Below, piece after piece: positions 18,638-25,839 of a stretch of DNA of 64,000 nt; within the stretch, counting starts at the first letter, position 1, and every line of letters begins with the position of its first letter. The stretch spans positions 293,955-357,954 of the forward strand of contig NZ_RSCL01000011.1 of the NCBI RefSeq assembly GCF_003991905.1, read 5' to 3'. The stretch comes from Dulcicalothrix desertica PCC 7102 (GTDB lineage: Bacteria > Cyanobacteriota > Cyanobacteriia > Cyanobacteriales > Nostocaceae). The position numbers and the translations under genes are program-made. The notes under the pieces were generated by a model. It was not told the origin of the DNA and did no database searches. It worked only from the letters and a program-made list of their open reading frames with translations.

Positions 18638-18664
18638 AAAATGTGAACCACGGTTCACATTTTT
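18638..18664 (-). terminator. Intrinsic terminator, probably bidirectional
   Basis: A perfect 12-bp inverted repeat (AAAATGTGAACC / GGTTCACATTTT) with a tiny loop lies 44 bp after the stop of the glutathione transferase-like gene and carries A/T tracts on both sides. A second inverted repeat (TGAGCCAA...TTGGCTCA, about 18672-18700) lies closer to the stop codon. Confidence 0.7.
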
Positions 18665-18707
18665 AGTTTTGATGAGCCAATGCACAAGCGCTTTGGCTCA
18701 TGCTACG

Positions 18708-19742
18708 TTATTTTTGGCGGTTATGTGGTTCCAGTAAACTTGTAATATCTGGGCCAGAGGGAATTATTCCACCTGGGTTAAGTGGAAACAAGTTACCATA
18801 ATAATCGCGCTTAACACTTTCTACGTCGCAAGTCTCAGCAACTCCAGGAATTTGATACAAGTCTCGTAAATAGGCGCCTAAATTCTGATAATCTTGAATA
18901 CGGCGCCGATTACACTTAAATAAACCGTAGTAAACTGCGTCAAATCTAAATAAAGTTGTAAATAAACGCACATCAGCAAGCGTGACTGTATCTCCACATA
19001 GATAACGAGTTTTTTCCAACGCTGCATCAATTTCATCTAAAGTTGTAAATAATTCGTTACAAGCTTGCTCGTATGCTTCTTGTGTCTGAGCAAACCCACA
19101 ACGATATACACCATTATTTACAGCATGATAAATTTTATCATTCCAAGCATCTATACCCGCACGCAACTCAACAGGATATAAATCAAGCTCTGAATTTACG
19201 GCAAACTCGTTAAACTGTGAGTTTAATATGACGATAATTTCTGCACTCTCATTATTAACTATCGTTTTTGTGTGTGTATCCCATAAAATTGGCACAGTAC
19301 TGCGTCCTTTGTAGCCAGGTTGTGCCAAGTTATATAATTCTGGTACAGTTTGACAACCTTCTTCTTCGTTAAAAACCCAAGCTCCTGTATCTCCATTAGG
19401 TGAAACAATTGATACTGATATAGCTGACTCTAATCCTTTAATTGCGCGCGTAACTATTGTACGATGTGCCCAAGGACATCCTAAACCAACGTATAATTTA
19501 TATCTCCCAGCTTCGGGTTTATACTTCCCATCATTACTTACAGTATCTCGAAACTGACTTTCTGGTCGAACATATGCACCAGACTTACTACGTGGCGCCA
19601 GTTGTGACATCATTATATGCCACATCGTTGACCAAACAAACTTACCGAAGCGAATAACAAACCCAGAAGGTAGAGATTTTCCCTTTTTGGGTTTTGGAGT
19701 TACTGGTGTAACTGGAGATGGTGGAGAGATAGTTTTAGTCAT
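18708..19742 (-). CDS. Glutathionyl-hydroquinone reductase-like glutathione S-transferase (YqjG/ECM4 family)
   Basis: A 344-residue protein with the family's thioredoxin-fold motif GCPWAHRT (Cys about residue 89), in which Cys attacks glutathionyl-hydroquinones and releases the quinol. Other family landmarks are TVPILWDTHTKTIVNNESAEI (SAEI glutathione-binding turn) and the all-alpha C-terminal domain with LTLADVRLFTTLFRFDAVYYGLFKCN. Cytoplasmic detoxification of quinones is the established role of the family. An extra Pro/Lys-rich N-terminus of about 25 residues and a hydrophobic stretch near residues 30-48 precede the core. The gene is monocistronic, with a terminator hairpin downstream. Confidence 0.88.
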   Translation of the reverse strand: MTKTISPPSPVTPVTPKPKKGKSLPSGFVIRFGKFVWSTMWHIMMSQLAPRSKSGAYVRPESQFRDTVSNDGKYKPEAGRYKLYVGLGCPWAHRTIVTRAIKGLESAISVSIVSPNGDTGAWVFNEEEGCQTVPELYNLAQPGYKGRSTVPILWDTHTKTIVNNESAEIIVILNSQFNEFAVNSELDLYPVELRAGIDAWNDKIYHAVNNGVYRCGFAQTQEAYEQACNELFTTLDEIDAALEKTRYLCGDTVTLADVRLFTTLFRFDAVYYGLFKCNRRRIQDYQNLGAYLRDLYQIPGVAETCDVESVKRDYYGNLFPLNPGGIIPSGPDITSLLEPHNRQK

Positions 19743-20060
19743 AATGTTACATCCGTATGAAAAAAAGATGAAGTATTGATATTTATCTATATAAGTTACT
19801 TAATTTTGGAAAATAATAATAGATCGAGTTTTAGCTAAATTAGAAGAAATACAAAAGGCTGAAGAAACAGATAAGGAGGAATAATAAACTATCCATACGT
19901 ATAATGACACTATTTCACGCATTTTGAGGCGCCAATAAATTGGGGTAGGGTAGAATCTCTAAGATGCTTCACTACACTACGTTTAGTTTGGTATGACAAA
20001 GTTTAAATGTTATCCATTTTAGTATAATAATATCAAAAATATACGGTGGGTGAAGGGGAA
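19743..20060. other. Region upstream of hicAB containing a decayed partial copy
   Basis: About 318 bp between the divergent GST and hicAB genes. Apart from the hicA remnant (19818-19905) and one GGCGCC, I see no feature beyond an A+T-rich stretch just upstream of hicA that likely holds its promoter. Confidence 0.5.
19818..19905 (+). pseudogene. Remnant of a duplicated hicA 3' end and hicB start
   Basis: These 88 bp align with 20228-20315, the last 24 codons of hicA and the first codons of hicB, with about nine or ten mismatches (shared stretches include ACAAAAGGCTGAAGAAACAG and AACTATCCATAC). The 5' part of hicA is missing and the hicB ATG is lost. The surviving frame still reads RVLAKLEEIQKAEETDKEE. 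It is a leftover of a tandem hicAB duplication. Confidence 0.8.
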
Positions 20061-20297
20061 ATGCCCAAAAAAATCAGGGAATTGAAAGCTACATTACAAA
20101 AAGCAGGATTTTCTTTCCGTCCAGGGAAAGGTAGTCACACATTTTGGACTCATCCACTTGTACCAGAAGACCCAATAACGATTCCAGGGAAAGATGGGGA
20201 CGATGCAAAAAAATACCTAGAAAAACAAATAGAGCGAATTTTGGCTAAATTAGAAGAAGTACAAAAGGCTGAAGAAACAGATACGGAGGAAGAATGA
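20061..20297 (+). CDS. hicA: HicA-family mRNA interferase toxin
   Basis: A 78-residue protein from the ATG chosen here (MPKKIRELKATLQKAGF). It has the HicA double-stranded-RNA-binding-like fold signature with the catalytic His in KGSHTFWTHP, and a Glu/Lys-rich C-terminal extension. HicA toxins cleave mRNA and are blocked by HicB. A GTG 15 bp upstream is an alternative start. It overlaps the next gene by 4 bp (ATGA), which keeps toxin and antitoxin coupled. A broken copy of its 3' end lies 320 bp upstream. Confidence 0.85.
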   Translation: MPKKIRELKATLQKAGFSFRPGKGSHTFWTHPLVPEDPITIPGKDGDDAKKYLEKQIERILAKLEEVQKAEETDTEEE

Positions 20298-20524
20298 ACT
20301 ATCCATACAGTATGGTTATCGAGTGGTCTGATGAAGATAGCTGCTATCTGGTACACTTGCCAGAATTTCCTTGGCAGCAGTATCACACGCATGGTGAAAC
20401 CTATGAAGAAGCAGCGAGACACGGGCAAGAAGTAATTGAGTCACTAATTGAGTGGTACCAAGAGCAAAAAAAACCACTTCCTGAACCAATCGCTTTATCT
20501 AAGAAACCATTAGAAGTAGCTTAA
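20294..20524 (+). CDS. hicB: HicB-family antitoxin
   Basis: A 76-residue protein with the partial RNase H-like HicB fold (YSMVIEWSDEDSCYLVHLPEFP, then THGETYEEAARHGQEVIESLIEWYQE). It lacks the C-terminal helix-turn-helix or ribbon DNA-binding domain of longer HicB proteins, so autoregulation would need another factor or the complex itself. The start overlaps hicA by 4 bp. It neutralises the upstream toxin by binding it. Confidence 0.85.
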   Translation: MNYPYSMVIEWSDEDSCYLVHLPEFPWQQYHTHGETYEEAARHGQEVIESLIEWYQEQKKPLPEPIALSKKPLEVA

Positions 20525-20552
20525 ATGGAAAATCTAGAAAAGTATCTATAAC

Positions 20553-20786
20553 TTATTTTAAATATTCCTGCTCAAACAATTGTTGTTGATGACGACGAAT
20601 TTGGTTTAGCATAGTTTTTTCTGAAGCATCTAAACCATCTGCATATGCATTATTAATACTATGTAATAACTTTTGATTTTTACGACGCTGTATATACTTT
20701 TCAATTGCAATGAGAAGTAAGCCATCTTGAGATAATAATATTAAAGTTATAGAATCTGCTACAGATTCATTACACGAACTTAACAT
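20553..20786 (-). CDS. Small hypothetical protein (77 aa)
   Basis: From the ATG at 20786 the product is MLSSCNESVADSITLILLSQ..., 77 residues, ending EQEYLK, with a Lys/Arg/Gln-rich C-terminal half (KYIQRRKNQKLLHSIN). I recognise no family. The frame stays open to 21005 (150 codons), but that extension runs through dispersed repeats and yields KGRKVAKSQGKRRK-type low-complexity peptide. I therefore prefer the short form. It is convergent with hicB, whose stop lies 28 bp away. Confidence 0.45.
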   Translation of the reverse strand: MLSSCNESVADSITLILLSQDGLLLIAIEKYIQRRKNQKLLHSINNAYADGLDASEKTMLNQIRRHQQQLFEQEYLK

Positions 20787-20859
20787 AAGTGAGGCGCCTC
20801 TGGATTGTGTAACGTAGGAACAGATATTTTTAGCCCCCTTATTAAGACTACCGTGTACA

Positions 20860-21000
20860 CATAAGTCTCTAAAACTCACTTTTCTTCTCTTTCCTTGCGA
20901 CTTTGCGACTTTGCGTCCTTTGCGGTTCGTTAAAAAATAAACCGCTAAGAACGCTAAGAACGCAAAGGAGAGGAATGTAAGAATAATGAAAAGATGTGTA
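20860..21000. repeat. Cluster of dispersed GCGTCCTTTGCGG-type repeats
   Basis: The region contains TTGCGACTTTGCGACTTTGC, GTCCTTTGCGGTTCGTTAA and an opposite-strand arm AACCGCTAAGAACGCTAAGA followed by ACGCAAAGGAGAGG. The two arms, GTCCTTTGCGGTT and AACCGC...GCAAAGG, can pair into a large imperfect hairpin. The same module is fused into the barrel gene at 9345-9400. Confidence 0.7.
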
Positions 21001-21044
21001 TACACCGTAGCTTATTAAGGGGGTTGGGGGATAAAACCCATAAT

Positions 21045-22103
21045 TTAGGATGGGAATTGTTCGATTATTCCACCACCTAGAACTTTTTCACCGTTGTACC
21101 AAACTGCTGCTTGTCCTGGTGTAATACTAAATTGAGGTTCGTCGAACACGATTTTCGCGCGCGCTCCTTCTAATGGTATTACTGTAACAGGTACAGGCGC
21201 CGAGCGGTATCTGACTTGAACTTCTGCACGAATGGGGGTAGATGGTTCTGCTATTGATACCCAGTTGACTCGATGTATTGTACATTCGGGTTTTGTGGCT
21301 TTGGTTCTATCACCAACAACAACGCGGTTATTAATTGCGTCTATAGAAATAACATACAGTGGTTCGGCGGCAGCTATACCTAAACCTTTACGTTGTCCAA
21401 TGGTGTAGTGGTGTGTCCCGTCGTGTTTGCCGAGTATTTTACCGTCGATGTCTACTATATCTCCTTCTTTTGGCGCCAGATATTTATCTAGGAATGCACG
21501 CATTGAACCGTTGCTTTCGACTAAGCATAAATCTTGACTTTCGGGTTTGTCGGCAGTTTCAAGTTCGTGTTCTGCGGCAATACGACGAGTATCGGTTTTT
21601 TGTAGTTCTCCTAATGGGAAAATAACCGATGCGAGAATATCTTGCTCTAGGTCATAGAGAAAATACGTTTGGTCTTTGTTTCTATCTAACGCACGCAGAA
21701 GTTCGTGGCGCCCGGTATCTGGGTTAAAATTGATACGCGCATAATGCCCAGTAGATATTTTATCGCAGTCTAAATTTTCTTTTGCATAATGAAGCATCGG
21801 GCCAAACTTCACACTTTTGTTGCACTGCGAACAAGGTAACGGAGTAATACCCGCACTGTAACCAGTCACCAAGTAATCAACAATATACGTTTGAAAAACA
21901 TCACGAATATCCACAACGTGATGGGGAACCCCTAGCTGTTCACATATTTTTGCCGCGTCAAGCATTCCCTCAGAGCAACATTGACCTTTCCCCTTCATTA
22001 GCCAAAGGGTAAGACCAATCACATCATAGCCCTGATTGTGTAAAAGTGCGGCGGCAGTCGAACTGTCAACGCCGCCAGAAAGACCAACGACGACTTTTTT
22101 CAT
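21045..22103 (-). CDS. mnmA: tRNA-specific 2-thiouridylase MnmA
   Basis: A 352-residue protein from the ATG giving [20 protein letters not shown], the conserved family N-terminus with the ATP-PPase loop GGVDSS. Catalytic cysteines are present in [14 protein letters not shown] and in [17 protein letters not shown], and the central and C-terminal barrels follow ([25 protein letters not shown]). MnmA installs the 2-thio group on U34 of Lys, Glu and Gln tRNAs using activated sulfur. The frame extends upstream to 22214, but those residues overlap the divergent neighbour's leader and are not conserved; ATG 22130 is a second option. The gene is divergent from the SPOR-like gene across about 120 bp. 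Confidence 0.93.
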   Translation of the reverse strand: MKKVVVGLSGGVDSSTAAALLHNQGYDVIGLTLWLMKGKGQCCSEGMLDAAKICEQLGVPHHVVDIRDVFQTYIVDYLVTGYSAGITPLPCSQCNKSVKFGPMLHYAKENLDCDKISTGHYARINFNPDTGRHELLRALDRNKDQTYFLYDLEQDILASVIFPLGELQKTDTRRIAAEHELETADKPESQDLCLVESNGSMRAFLDKYLAPKEGDIVDIDGKILGKHDGTHHYTIGQRKGLGIAAAEPLYVISIDAINNRVVVGDRTKATKPECTIHRVNWVSIAEPSTPIRAEVQVRYRSAPVPVTVIPLEGARAKIVFDEPQFSITPGQAAVWYNGEKVLGGGIIEQFPS

Positions 22104-22224
22104 TTTCTGTAAATTAGCTATGGCTACCATTTCTAAATTAACACTAATGGCGAGAGAAAGGCAAAAAATAAGCCAATCAGAAATATATTTGCTACAACAG
22201 ATACCAACCAACAATCAAAAGCTT

Positions 22225-23052
22225 ATGTTAAGTGCATTGCTACGTCAATTTCAGCCAGCATTAAGTTTACAACTAATGGTGTTCTCTGGGCTGCTGTTAT
22301 CCATACCAGTAAAAGCAGAACATCCAAGTAACTTATTATTAACGCAGTTACCAATGCCTCAAAATCAGCCGTTGCCACCACTGCCAATTAACCAAGACCC
22401 TTATACTGTAGCTCCTGTCAACAACGGAACTGGGCAAGTTTTTGAATTTCAAGCCCCACCGCAAAATCCTCAGTACCAACAGGCGCCCATGCCGCAATAC
22501 AATCAAACATACGAGCGTTATTCGGTTGTAGTTGACACAAATGGGTATAGTGGACAATTGTTACAACAAGTAAAACAAGTAGAACCATCAGCTTACATCC
22601 GTAATATTAACGGACGTTCGGTAATACAAGCAGGAGTTTTTACCCGACAGCAAAACGCAGTGCTAAGAATACAACAGCTATTAGCCACTGGTATAAACTT
22701 TTATAACGTTAAATTATTCAACGCAACAAATTGGCAAGAAATAGCAATCACACCTGATGGAGGTGGTATGGGTGGTACTATAGGCAACTATCCAAATGAC
22801 GTTAACCAAAATAACTCCAGCTACTATTACGTTGCCATTCCCACTCGTCCCGAAGACTTAACTCAAATCGAACAAACAGTATGGCGCAGCTTAGGACAAT
22901 ATGCAAATAATATTGGAGTTCAGCGTCGTAACCAACCGCGCGGCGCCCATATAGCAGTAGGACCCTTTACCCAACGTGGTCAAGCAGAACAATGGAACGC
23001 AGCATTAAAAAATGCCGGATTAGGAAACGCAAGAGTTTATTACGGGCGATAA
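22225..23052 (+). CDS. Secreted SPOR-domain-like protein
   Basis: A 275-residue protein from the ATG at 22225 (MLSALLRQFQPALSLQLMVF, a signal peptide ending near VKAEH). A Pro/Gln-rich segment follows. Two repeats resemble SPOR folds: YSVVVDTNGYSGQLLQQVKQ...RSVIQAGVFTRQQNA at about 105-180, and YYVAIPTRPEDL...HIAVGPFTQRGQAEQWNAAL at about 205-275. SPOR domains bind denuded septal peptidoglycan, so a periplasmic wall-associated role is likely. The longer frame from 22036 overlaps mnmA antisense and is rejected. A long-loop hairpin follows the stop. Confidence 0.75.
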   Translation: MLSALLRQFQPALSLQLMVFSGLLLSIPVKAEHPSNLLLTQLPMPQNQPLPPLPINQDPYTVAPVNNGTGQVFEFQAPPQNPQYQQAPMPQYNQTYERYSVVVDTNGYSGQLLQQVKQVEPSAYIRNINGRSVIQAGVFTRQQNAVLRIQQLLATGINFYNVKLFNATNWQEIAITPDGGGMGGTIGNYPNDVNQNNSSYYYVAIPTRPEDLTQIEQTVWRSLGQYANNIGVQRRNQPRGAHIAVGPFTQRGQAEQWNAALKNAGLGNARVYYGR

Positions 23053-23056
23053 TGTA

Positions 23057-23110
23057 GGGGCGGGTTAACCCATAATTTAAACTAATATTACCATCTCCAA
23101 AACCCGCCCC
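23057..23110. repeat. GGGGCGGGTT...AACCCGCCCC inverted repeat
   Basis: A perfect 10-bp inverted repeat with a 34-nt A+T-rich loop lies 4 bp after the SPOR gene and 7 bp before the NAD(P)HX gene. It is probably a dispersed repeat acting as a partial terminator between two co-oriented genes. Confidence 0.65.
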
Positions 23111-23117
23111 CTTTCAC

Positions 23118-24665
23118 ATGCAAAGACAACAATACATATCCCAAACAATAGTAACAGCAGCACAAATGCGTGAAATCGAAGCGCGCATATTCGCAGCAGG
23201 AATGCCAGTACCAGCATTAATGGAAAAAGTCGCAGGACTCATCACCCATAAAATTAACCAAATCATAAAAAACAAACATAATCAAATAGGCATCCTAGTA
23301 GGTTCCGGTCACAACGGAGGAGACGCCCTAGTAGTAGCGCGCGAACTATTTCTACAAGGTCATAAAATAACCATATACAGCCCCTTTGAAAAGCTCAAAG
23401 AACTAACCTCACAGCACCAACAATACGTCCAAAGCTTAGGAATAAACATATCTAACTCCATCAACACCCTACAAAACTCTGATTACTTAATAGATGGTCT
23501 ATTTGGTTTTGGCTTAGAGCGTAACCTAACAGAACCCATCGCATCAGCTATCAACACCATAAACGAATGGTCAAAACCTACCATTAGTATAGACATCCCA
23601 TCTGGACTACACACAGACACTGGAGAAGTACTAGGAACAGCAATACGCGCCACACACACACTGTGTCTAGGATTATGGAAACTAGGATTATTACAAGACC
23701 GAGCATTAGAATATATAGGAACTTCCGAACTAATAGACTTCGACATACCGCGCGCGGACATAGAAGCCGTACTATCTGATACTAAAATTCATCGCATAAC
23801 TAAACATACAGCCCTTTCCGCACTACCCCTACCCCGCCCCGCAGTCACACACAAGTATAAAGAAGGACATTTACTATTAATCTGTGGCTCACAAAGGTAC
23901 GCAGGAGGAGCAATATTAACAGGGTTAGGCGCCCGTGCCAGTGGTGTAGGAATGTTATCAATAGCAGTGCCAGAATACTTAAAACCATTATTAGTAGCCC
24001 AACTACCCGAAGCATTAATTATCGGGTGTCCAGAAACAGAAACAGGCACCATAGCTCAATTAAAACTACCAGCCAACACACGCTTAGACTCATTTAGCAC
24101 CATCGCCATAGGTCCTGGTATCACCACCGAAGCGGCGCCAATAGTCGAGCAAGTCCTAGAAAATACTGACCCATTAGTAATAGATGCCGATGGTTTAAAC
24201 ATATTAGCAACAATGGGAGCGGTAAAAACACTACAAAAAAGAAAGGCGCCTACAGTACTAACACCCCACACCGGAGAATTCAAACGCTTATTCCCCGACA
24301 TACCCGACGCACAAAACAATAGAATAGAAGCAGTCCAAACAGCTGCGAAACAAAGTGGCGCCATCATCTTATTAAAAGGTGCCCGTACAGCCATCGCCAA
24401 CCCACAAGGCAACATCTGGATAAACCCCGACAGTACACCAGCACTAGCACGTGGTGGTAGCGGTGACGTATTAACAGGACTACTAGCAGGACTACTAGCA
24501 CAAGGAATAAATAAATCAACACCCATCGAGCAAACAGTCGCCACAGCAGCATGGTGGCACGCTCAAGCAGGAATAATAGGCGCCGAAGAACGTACCGAAC
24601 TAGGAGTAGACGCACACACCCTCACCCACTACCTGCCGCTCGTAATAAGCACTTCAGTGCTTTAA
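23118..24665 (+). CDS. nnr: Bifunctional NAD(P)HX epimerase / ADP-dependent dehydratase
   Basis: A 515-residue fusion that repairs hydrated NADH and NADPH. Residues about 1-215 are the YjeF_N epimerase (VGSGHNGGDALVVARELFLQ, SIDIPSGLHTDTGE, ATHTLCLG). Residues about 230-510 are the ribokinase-like dehydratase (HKYKEGHLLLICGS, VIDADGLNILA, VLTPHTGEFKRLF, LARGGSGDVLTGLLAGLLAQG). The two-domain order matches E. coli Nnr. The last 4 bp overlap the convergent downstream gene. The ATG at 23118 sits in a hairpin-flanked context, with MQRQQYISQTIVTAAQMREI matching family N-termini. Confidence 0.92.
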   Translation: MQRQQYISQTIVTAAQMREIEARIFAAGMPVPALMEKVAGLITHKINQIIKNKHNQIGILVGSGHNGGDALVVARELFLQGHKITIYSPFEKLKELTSQHQQYVQSLGINISNSINTLQNSDYLIDGLFGFGLERNLTEPIASAINTINEWSKPTISIDIPSGLHTDTGEVLGTAIRATHTLCLGLWKLGLLQDRALEYIGTSELIDFDIPRADIEAVLSDTKIHRITKHTALSALPLPRPAVTHKYKEGHLLLICGSQRYAGGAILTGLGARASGVGMLSIAVPEYLKPLLVAQLPEALIIGCPETETGTIAQLKLPANTRLDSFSTIAIGPGITTEAAPIVEQVLENTDPLVIDADGLNILATMGAVKTLQKRKAPTVLTPHTGEFKRLFPDIPDAQNNRIEAVQTAAKQSGAIILLKGARTAIANPQGNIWINPDSTPALARGGSGDVLTGLLAGLLAQGINKSTPIEQTVATAAWWHAQAGIIGAEERTELGVDAHTLTHYLPLVISTSVL

Positions 24666-25564
24666 ACAAGTAAAAAACTACATAACTCCTGTTGTTTCTC
24701 TTTTACACTTTGAATATGTCGAATAGTAACCGCAATTGGATTAATACCATATAAAATCAGTAATATCATCCAACAAATTAATTTGATGCTGCTGAAAATA
24801 GTTGTTCGAGTTAACCATTCGTGAATTGCAATGCGAGCTTCATCTAAAAACCCGTCATATTCTTGTTTATTTAACGACTCATGAAAAACACCAGCCTTAA
24901 TTCCATGAATACCGCTTACCATATACTTTCCCATTTGAATACGTTTTAGCTGCGCTACTTCAAGGTGGCATAAATCGTGATAATGAATACAAACGTTCCG
25001 GATTCTAATATGTTCGTTTTGAATTTTAATCGGAATAAGACTTATACAGCCAAATCTTTTTTTAAGATTAACTACTAAGGGATGATTAGTACATACAGCC
25101 AAGCACAATTTTGCCCAAGTTAAATGATAGTTAAATGGTACTTTGCTGGTATTAACTTTAATCGGCGCCTCTAAGGATTCTGTTTTTATAACTACCTGTG
25201 TATTATTTTGATAATATATATTATTCAAGCTAGCAACGTCGATATCTGTATAGTAAAACTCTTTTAAAAATATAAATAAATAGTTAGGAATTAATTTATA
25301 ATTATAATCTACGAATTGTAAATATTCTTGAAGTCTAAATTTAAAATCACATTTATAATTATATAACTTTTCTGGCTCAAGTTGATGGCGCCGCGTGTAG
25401 ATAACGTAGGCGCGTAGCAATAATAACTTTAGTCTGTGCTGTTTGACTTTATCCTTGCTTTTAATTGCTTCTTTTCCTAAAAAAGCCATTGTCAAAGCTT
25501 GTGCTTGTTGGTGAGAAAACTGCTTAAAGTTAGGATTCTGAAATACGTCATGTTTAATTTGCAT
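24662..25564 (-). CDS. Conserved-looking hypothetical protein with C-terminal membrane segment
   Basis: A 300-residue protein I do not recognise. The N-terminal part is Lys/Gln rich and helical (FSHQQAQALTMAFLGKEAIK). The middle is rich in Tyr, Asn and Lys (FVDYNYKLIPNYLFIFLKEF). A hydrophobic stretch IKLICWMILLILYGINPIAV near residue 265 predicts one membrane helix. There is a possible metal-like cluster VCIHYHDLCHLEVAQ. The gene overlaps the 3' end of nnr by 4 bp on the opposite strand. It is A+T-rich compared with nnr, with two GGCGCC sites. No function is proposed. Confidence 0.65.
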   Translation of the reverse strand: MQIKHDVFQNPNFKQFSHQQAQALTMAFLGKEAIKSKDKVKQHRLKLLLLRAYVIYTRRHQLEPEKLYNYKCDFKFRLQEYLQFVDYNYKLIPNYLFIFLKEFYYTDIDVASLNNIYYQNNTQVVIKTESLEAPIKVNTSKVPFNYHLTWAKLCLAVCTNHPLVVNLKKRFGCISLIPIKIQNEHIRIRNVCIHYHDLCHLEVAQLKRIQMGKYMVSGIHGIKAGVFHESLNKQEYDGFLDEARIAIHEWLTRTTIFSSIKLICWMILLILYGINPIAVTIRHIQSVKEKQQELCSFLLV

Positions 25565-25839
25565 TTTTTGGTATTGATAATCAATCTTAATGATTATATT
25601 AACGGATATTTCAGTATAAACACGTATTTTAAGCCGAAATTTGCCTACTTTAAGAAAAATTTATAAATCCTAGCTATTTTTAAAGAAACTGCCTAAAGCA
25701 AAATATAGATAATAAAAATATAAGGGTAAGTTTGTCAGTAGATACACTCATGAAGATATTAGAAGAGTGAAGTTAGAGTAGAAAAACAAACAAATTAATC
25801 TACGAGCAGTGATTGTTTAACAAAAAATCTTAATAAACC

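Noticed and set aside
22104..22214. N-terminal extension of MnmA
   Set aside because: Not part of the conserved enzyme (which begins at [14 protein letters not shown]) and it runs into the leader of the divergent SPOR-like gene.
22036..22224. N-terminal extension of the SPOR-like protein
   Set aside because: It overlaps mnmA coding sequence on the other strand; the signal peptide begins at the ATG at 22225.
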